A stretch of DNA of 64,000 bases from assembly GCF_003597395.2 (NCBI RefSeq), contig NC_133778.1, positions 17,335,248 to 17,399,247 of the forward strand. The letters are read 5' to 3'. Under the pieces are notes generated by a model. That model was given only the letters and a program-made list of their open reading frames with translations, searched no databases and had not been told where the DNA came from. This DNA is from Chelonoidis abingdonii (taxonomy: Eukaryota > Chordata > Testudines > Testudinidae). The translations under genes and the position numbers were made by a program. Shown here one piece after another: positions 35,576 through 64,000 of this stretch. Position 1 is the stretch's first letter. Each line of letters starts with the position of its first letter.

Positions 35576-36472
35576 TTTGTATTTGCGTTTTTTAGTTGCT
35601 TTCTTTTTTTTTTTTTTTTAATTGATTCTTATTGGTTGGTAACTGTTAAAACATGCTGATTTGCAACTCAATAGAGCCTTTACACTAAATTTGTTGCTTT
35701 TTTTTGCTATCCAGCAGGATACACTATATCTATACACATTTATTTAAGCAGTTATATCATTTAACTTCTTACTATATGGTGTTTTTGTCAAGATCTATTT
35801 GGATGGAAATTCAAAATCAGTGCACAAAAACATTTTAATTTTGTTTTAAGAGGAAAAAGTTTATCAAAACCTGTTTTGCATTTAATACTAACTTCATTAA
35901 ACAAAGGAAGTATTATCTGTAGTTAGTGAATCGAACTGTTTCTGGTCACTATGTCCTTCAGGATTTTAGAACTAGTAGCTTTCATTCTCACATCTAGTAT
36001 TTATTCATAGATTGGAAGCGGAAAACAAGCTTGCCTGCTCTTACAACTTCCAGTTGCATTCTCAACAGTATTCATTGAACTGAGCTAGTGGAACAAACTG
36101 AAATGAAAAAATGTATTCTTTCTGTGCCTGCAGAAGGAGGCACTGTTGTCAAAAGATGGGGTAGCACTTCAACAAACTCTGGTTCCTGATGCTTAGTCAG
36201 CAGCTTCCACCACTTCAGTTGTTTTACTGTCTTTAAAACTTGGCACAAAGATACTGCTTAATATTTTTTGTATTTAATTTAAATTAAAATAATGTACATG
36301 TAATAAATTTAGGCCAACATAGATGTTAAATTCATATTAGATTTATTTTTTTAAATGTCTGTATTTAAATATTAATATTTATTGATTTTTATGTACCGTC
36401 ATAGAAATATCAGGCAGATCTTAATTGCTAAAATTTAGCCCACTAACTTCTCTTGTATTAATTTTCAGCACC

Positions 36473-58604
<22,132 letters not shown>

Positions 58605-58925
58605 AGAATGTAATCACACAGCTACCAAAATCCATCAGATATTCTCGTAATATATTGGTATGACAAACTTTCAAAAAACAATTATTTGGTGGTGGTACAC
58701 ATTATGTTCACATCTTCATGAAAACAGTTCAGATCGCCTAATCTTGGGCTATCAGTGTGCTTGGAAATTAAACACAACACTCAATTTACTGGACCTAAAA
58801 AAATATGCGTACAGTGATTAATTGTGTACAAACATGGTAATTATTAAAATCAGTTTATTTCCTATGTAAATGGTTTGTATGGCTTGTGATTCTCTTACAT
58901 AAAAAATAAAGATTTAAACAGAAAT
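58605..58925 (+). other. NDUFS1: NDUFS1 3' untranslated region
   Basis: About 320 bases from the stop to just past the poly(A) signal. No other strong signal is seen in between. Confidence 0.65.
58905..58910 (+). terminator. NDUFS1: NDUFS1 polyadenylation signal
   Basis: AATAAA 300 bases past the stop codon, in an A-rich context. Confidence 0.75.
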
Positions 58926-59528
58926 CTTAAACAAGTTTTTAATGTGACAAAAATTCTGGAAACTAATCTTTCACTTCCAGTGCACCTGGAAATCTCAATT
59001 TGATTGAGTTGCAAAGATTCTGCCATTATGTACAGAAGGTAGAACCCATGTACTACCACCCTGAGTGACACATCTCCTGTCTCTTCATTCAAATACACCC
59101 ATTTACAACTCTCAGTGCCAAGAACTAATAGGTATGCTGATGCTTGTATTCTTTCATTTGGTCAAGATAGGAAAATACTTTACTTGCAAGAAATAGACTG
59201 CATGCCATACAGATTTTTATCAGTGATGCCTTTCTTAAGTAAATTGCTCTCTATTTAGAAAAAGTGGAAAATTACCAAAACAAAAAACAAGCCCTCAAAA
59301 CAAAACCTAAATCATTTACCATGCAGTAGTTAGACAAGAGGCTCATTACTAGAGTACTTTTAAATCTGGACTTGATCTCTTTTCTCCCTGCATTATTCCA
59401 TTCTGTTATAGAAGCAATAAAAGATGTAGCTTCAGAGTGACTTCAAGTGTTAAGTCACATCAACTTAAAAGAAGCCCCCAAAACTGCCAGTTTCCAAGGT
59501 AAAGAAAGGAGAGTTTGCACTATCTGAA

Positions 59529-59768
59529 AATCATAGAATCATAGAATCAAAAGGTTGGAAGGGACCTCACGAGGTCATCTAGTCCAACCCCCTGCTAAAG
59601 GCAGGACCATTTTCCCTAAATAATCCCAGCCAGGGTGCGGTCTAGCCGGACTTTAAATAGCTCTAAAGATGGAGATTCTATCACCTCCCTAGGTAACCCA
59701 TTCCAATACTTCACCACTCTCCTAGTCAGAAAGTTTTTTCTAATATCCAGCCTCGACTTCCGCATAAA
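59529..59768 (-). mobile_element. CR1 LINE 3' end, antisense
   Basis: Starts with the reversed CR1 3' microsatellite (atcatagaatcatagaatc), followed by the diagnostic gaagggacctcacgaggtca and tctagtccaacccc. Truncated after about 240 bp, as is usual for CR1. Confidence 0.92.
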
Positions 59769-60039
59769 TGTTCATTAAATGTGTCAAAAATCAATAGCAT
59801 GCTAACTTTTATTTTGAAATCACTTAAAAAAAAAAAAAAAGATTGCAGTTAGTGATTTTCTGCATACTTCAAATTCAGTCTTGGACTGAGTACCACCAGT
59901 ACCTTGGCTGACAAAATATTGTTACAGGCAAACTTCTTGAAACTCTGAAAGGCATTTGCAGCAGTTTGGGCAAAAAGTTCAGTAGCCTATCCTGCAGTTT
60001 GCTGTGTGCAGACTGAATTGGTTTCAAAGAGTATGGCTA

Positions 60040-60260
60040 CAGTGGGATAAAACCCCCTAAACATTGCTGGGTAGACATTCAGACTCAGGCTGGAGCCTGA
60101 GCTGTGAGACCCTCTACCCTTCCAGAGTCCCACAGCTCAGGCTTGACCCTGAGTCTGAATGTCTACATTGCAATTTTTAGCCCAGCAGCTTGAGCGCTGA
60201 GATCCTGAGTCAGCTGACCTGGGCCAGCTGCAGCCATACCATGGGGCTTTTATCCTCATG
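60040..60260. repeat. Fold-back MITE
   Basis: TAGACATTCAGACTCAGG (60072-60089) and CCTGAGTCTGAATGTCTA (60148-60165) are perfect reverse complements. A second inner pair, GCCTGAGCTGTG and CACAGCTCAGGC, lies between them. The outer ends are looser. Confidence 0.7.
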
Positions 60261-61214
60261 TAAACACATCCTTATAGGCATAGCTTTATATTCTTTGAGC
60301 CAAAGGTAGAACCATGTTAGGTAGGTAGTAAGTCTCAAACTATTGCATCATGAGACACTTGCTATATTCATCTGGAGTGGGATTTTTCAAAGTCACATAA
60401 GCGACTTTTGAAAATCTCATCCCTTGCTCCTGTAGTATGTAAGCTCGTAAAGGTTCTAAGCCTTTAAATTCGAAGATAATCTTCTGAACATGAACATATG
60501 TAGTGTTAGCTTAGAATAAAACAGCTCTAGGAAAGGCCCCATCCTGATGCTCAAAGCCTGATTTTAAAAAGGAGGTAACTTTACATTGAGTTGCATGCTT
60601 ATATTGCATGTGTAAATGGACAACCAAGGGGCAGTTATAAGTGATCATGAGTGTCCTATGTCTTTCCCTGCCAAGTGAATGGCTTTACAACATAAAGCTG
60701 TGTTCTGCCCATAATCTTTGAAACAGTCACCAATAAGAGCTCTACTGCCTGTGTTCAAATGTTTTTTTTTTTGATCATTTCTCTTCCTCCCCTTGTTTTT
60801 TCTTTCTTGCCTCCTGCTTTTTACCTCTTAGAATGATTTTTTTGGGGTGGATTTCAGTGAGACATGTAGAAATGCATTGAAATGCCTATTTCCACTGTCA
60901 CAAATGGTGGCAGCTCCTGAGCTATGTAATGTGCATCAGCTGCTACAGCAAGAAAATTCTCTATTTTACAGGTGTGAAATGTGGCTTTTTTGTGAAGGAG
61001 GGAGGGAGAGAAAGCACACACCAACCTGGTAAATCCTACAGTTGTTTCTAACTCAAACATATCAGAAGATACAGTGTAGAAGGATACAGCCAAGGTCTAG
61101 TAAAACTGGAGTACCTAGTGCTCCTCAGTTGCTAAGGAAGCATATAGCTCTTAGCATTAAAGGGTCAGGCTTGGATTTAAAATACTTCAAAATGTATCCC
61201 TTGTTTTCCTAATA

Positions 61215-62330
61215 TTGATGTGATGCTTTGGACTTCCAGGGGCGTTACCTGATGTGCTGAGATACCACTGAGTGTACCCATTCTACCAGCATGGGCCCCC
61301 TTTAACCTGTCTTGCCAAGCCAGGCTCTTAAAACCTCCTCTAACACATGCACAGGCATGGCCACAGCCAGGTGCAGATCAGTTTTGGAAAGACTCAGCTT
61401 AAGGGACCTGCTCCAGCACTCAGATGTCCACCTCCCCTGGAGTATAGACTCAAAGATATATTATGAAATCCACCTCCTCCCTCAGAGTGGAAGAGGGATG
61501 TGCACACTTCTCGCCCCCCCGCCAGTTAGAAATTGTATAAACTGGGTTATATTATAAACCAGAAAACAAACTTATTGACTATAACAGGTGTATTTTAAGT
61601 AGCTAAGGAGGTAGCAGACAGAACCAGGCTGATTGTTAAGAAAATAAAACAGAGCATGCAAACTAAGCTTAATACACAAAAGAAACTGGTTACATCTGAG
61701 TTCCCACCCTAAATGTCATTCAAATAATCTTTGCAAGCCAGACACCCTTCCAGCCTAAGCCCAGTTCTTCCCTCCTGTTCAGTTAGTTGTTTCCAGCAGT
61801 CATCTTGGGTGTGGTAGCAGGGGAGAACTGATGACCAGAATTACCTCACTCCTCACCCTTAAATAGGATTTGCATAAGGTGGGAGTCCTTTGTTTCCCTA
61901 TTTTGATCCCCCTTCCCTTATAGGGAAAAGTTACAAGAAGTCCCAGGTAACCTTTTAGTATCAGGTGATAAGACCACCTGACTGTAGGGTTACAGTGTCC
62001 ATGAGTCAGGGGCAGTATGGAGTGTCCACAGGAAGGCCAAGCTTTTCACAGTCCATTGTCCTTGCTGATGGGCCATCCGCCCTGTCTGGCTTTTTCATTG
62101 TTGTACCTGAAATGTCAGCAGTAGGTGTCATCCAAAGCAGCATAGTTGAAATACAGATATATAGTCAATATTTCTAATTTCAGATACATAAATGATACAT
62201 GCATACAAATAGGATAATCATATTCAGTAAATCATTTCACATGAGCCATCTTGCCTAAAGCATCTGTCATTCATATCATAAGCATATTTTCATAAAGAAT
62301 ATGGAATGACATGTAACAACTGATTTAAAT
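61215..62330. mobile_element. Probable LTR-retroelement fragment
   Basis: A stretch with a gatgctttgga start, ggcgttacc and later catttcacatgagccatctt resembles LTR-type repeats that I associate with turtle genomes. No coding region, matching second LTR or clean ends are visible. Confidence 0.35.
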
Positions 62331-63039
62331 TATTTCCCTTAAATATATATATCAATCTAACTTCACCATTTGTTCTATTTTGCATTTCATAGATGATAGC
62401 TTCAGTAATTAAATTGGTTAGGTCACTTTAATACACAATACCAATACTACCATGTGTGGGAAACAAACTGCAATAATCTTAAACTGATTTCTCTAAATAT
62501 ATGTGTGAATATGAAACAAGAATTTAACCAATAGAAGTACAACTTTTACTACCATGCTGCAATTTAGAGATTGCAAGGTTATTTTATTTAAATTCTCCAT
62601 CAGAATTTAAAAAATGAAAATATTTCTCAATAGTTTGTAAAGATTAGTTTAGGTACAAACTGAAGATTTGTTTAAAAATAGTCTCTTTAAACACTGCAAA
62701 AATTTAACTCAATGTTGCAAACTCTTAAGATAGTTGAAGCTTTCCTTTAAAGTGCCAGCTCATGGAGTTGTGATTATAAGACTATCATCTTTCATTAGAA
62801 AAAAGTTTCCAGTGTTATGGATAGAGAAAAGCATGAAAATATGAACTCTGAAATTCAAAACTAAAACTTTTTTTTTTAAATCTCTCAATTTTATTATTTT
62901 GAAGTTGGCAGTCCTAGTTTGGTTCTCAAACTAGCTCTGTTCCTGATTTCCTCTCAGCTTCAGAATAAAACATTGAAAAAGAAGCAATGGGGTACTGGTG
63001 TGGAGAGAACTGGATGTCTCAAAGTAGTCTGCAGCTCTA

Positions 63040-63780
63040 GCAGATCCTGGCAATTACAGGCTAGTAAGCCTAGCTTCAATAGTAGGCAAATTGGTTGAAA
63101 CTATAGTAAAGAAGAGCATTCTCAGACACATAGATGAAAGTTATATGATGGGGAAGAGTCAAAAGGGCTTTTGTAAAGGGAAATCATGCCTCATCAATCT
63201 ATTACAGTTCTTTATAGCCATGTGGACAAAGGTGATCCAGTGGATATAATGCAGTAATTAGGGGTATGGAACAGCTTCCCTAAGAGAAGAGACTTAAAGA
63301 CTAGGCCTGTTCAGTTTAGAAAAGAGATGACTAAGGGGGATATGACAGGTCTATAAAATCATGAATCTTAAGTTTCTCTTTAAGGAAGTTTTACTTACCT
63401 CCTCATAAACACAAGAATCAGAGACTCACCCACTCAAATTAATAGGAAGCAGATTTAAAACAAAAACCTAAGTAAGTACTAACACAACACACTTTGCCTG
63501 GTGATATTGCAAGGGCCAAAAGTATAACTGGGTTAAAAAAATTAGATAAGTTCATAGAGGATAGGTCCATCAATGACTGTCAGTCAAGATGGTCAGGGAC
63601 AAAACCTCACATTTTGGGTGTCCCTTAACCTCTGACTTCCAGAAGCTAGGACTGGACAACAGAGGACAGATTACTTCATAAATTGCCCTGAAGCATCTGA
63701 CATTAGCCCAGTATGCTGTCTTCTGATAGTGGCCAGATGGACCATTGGTCTTACCCAGTATAGTTATTATGTTCTAGTTA
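63040..63780 (+). mobile_element. CR1 LINE fragment, 3' region
   Basis: Plus orientation, with the family's stretch gggcttttgtaaagggaaat, later gatggaccattggtcttacc, and the ending tatgttctagtt. Several internal deletions. Confidence 0.8.
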
Positions 63781-64000
63781 AAAAAATCATAGAAGCAAAA
63801 TAAATAGGGGTTTCTTAGTTATGCAACCCACTCTGTAACAGCCAGAAACATGTTAATACTGTGCAGCAGTTTGAGGCACTAAGTGTTGGGATATGTCTCA
63901 TTTAATCTTTTCTTCAAAAAAGCTTTCGCTGGCCAACAGAGCTGGAAAACACTACATTTCCCAGAATGCAGCATCTGCATTTCCTGTCTGCTGATCTTGC

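Larger units (their letters stand above)
28663..36468 (+). other. NDUFS1: NDUFS1 intron 1
   Basis: A 7.8-kb intron. It holds the PIF/Harbinger element (29833-33540), a mariner/Tigger-like MITE (33970-34127), a 49-bp inverted-repeat remnant (34490-34538), a MIR-like stretch near 35010-35200, and a palindromic AT-rich repeat (35485-35575). Confidence 0.7.
58926..63039. other. Intergenic flank downstream of NDUFS1
   Basis: I see no exon. It contains a CR1 fragment (59529-59768), a fold-back repeat (60040-60260) and an LTR-like stretch (61215-62330). In mammals INO80D lies on this side of NDUFS1, but none of its exons is recognised here. Confidence 0.5.

Overview
The window is vertebrate nuclear DNA, most likely from a turtle. 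It carries three spliced or single-coding-exon vertebrate genes in an order known from tetrapods: CMKLR2 (GPR1), EEF1B2 and NDUFS1. The repeats are those typical of turtle genomes: CR1 LINE fragments in both orientations, Penelope-like retroelement pieces, a two-gene PIF/Harbinger transposon and its MITEs, hAT and mariner/Tigger-like MITEs, and a solo LTR. The turtle assignment rests on remembered repeat families plus gene order, so it is an inference.

Layout. Positions 1-15285 are gene-poor and repeat-rich. They hold a Penelope-like element made of two inverted partial copies (2816-5288), a CR1 (7280-7915) and a CR1 split by a solo LTR (13240-14515). CMKLR2 has its whole coding region in one exon on + (15302-16366). 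EEF1B2 lies on the minus strand with six coding exons (28062 down to 21718). I find SNORD51 and SNORA41 in its introns 3 and 4, the expected guests of this host gene. A CpG-rich divergent promoter (about 28125-28570) separates EEF1B2 from NDUFS1. It has a TATA box and 5'TOP start on the EEF1B2 side, a YY1-type site at the likely NDUFS1 start, and a 57-bp tandem repeat full of CGGAA cores between them. NDUFS1 runs on + from about 28570 to 58925. One non-coding and 18 coding exons, all with matching splice phases, give 728 codons plus stop. Its long introns hold most of the remaining transposons. Positions 58926-64000 are intergenic with CR1, fold-back and LTR-like repeats.

Function. NDUFS1 is the 75-kDa iron-sulfur subunit of mitochondrial complex I. 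EEF1B2 is the guanine-exchange subunit of the eEF1 translation elongation complex. CMKLR2 is a chemerin-binding class A GPCR. The EEF1B2 transcript also yields two snoRNAs for ribosomal RNA modification, so one promoter region appears to serve translation, ribosome modification and respiration genes. No wholly new system is evident. The best leads are the tandem-repeat divergent promoter, hammerhead-like motifs in the Penelope copies, and the ancestral-looking DRY motif in CMKLR2.
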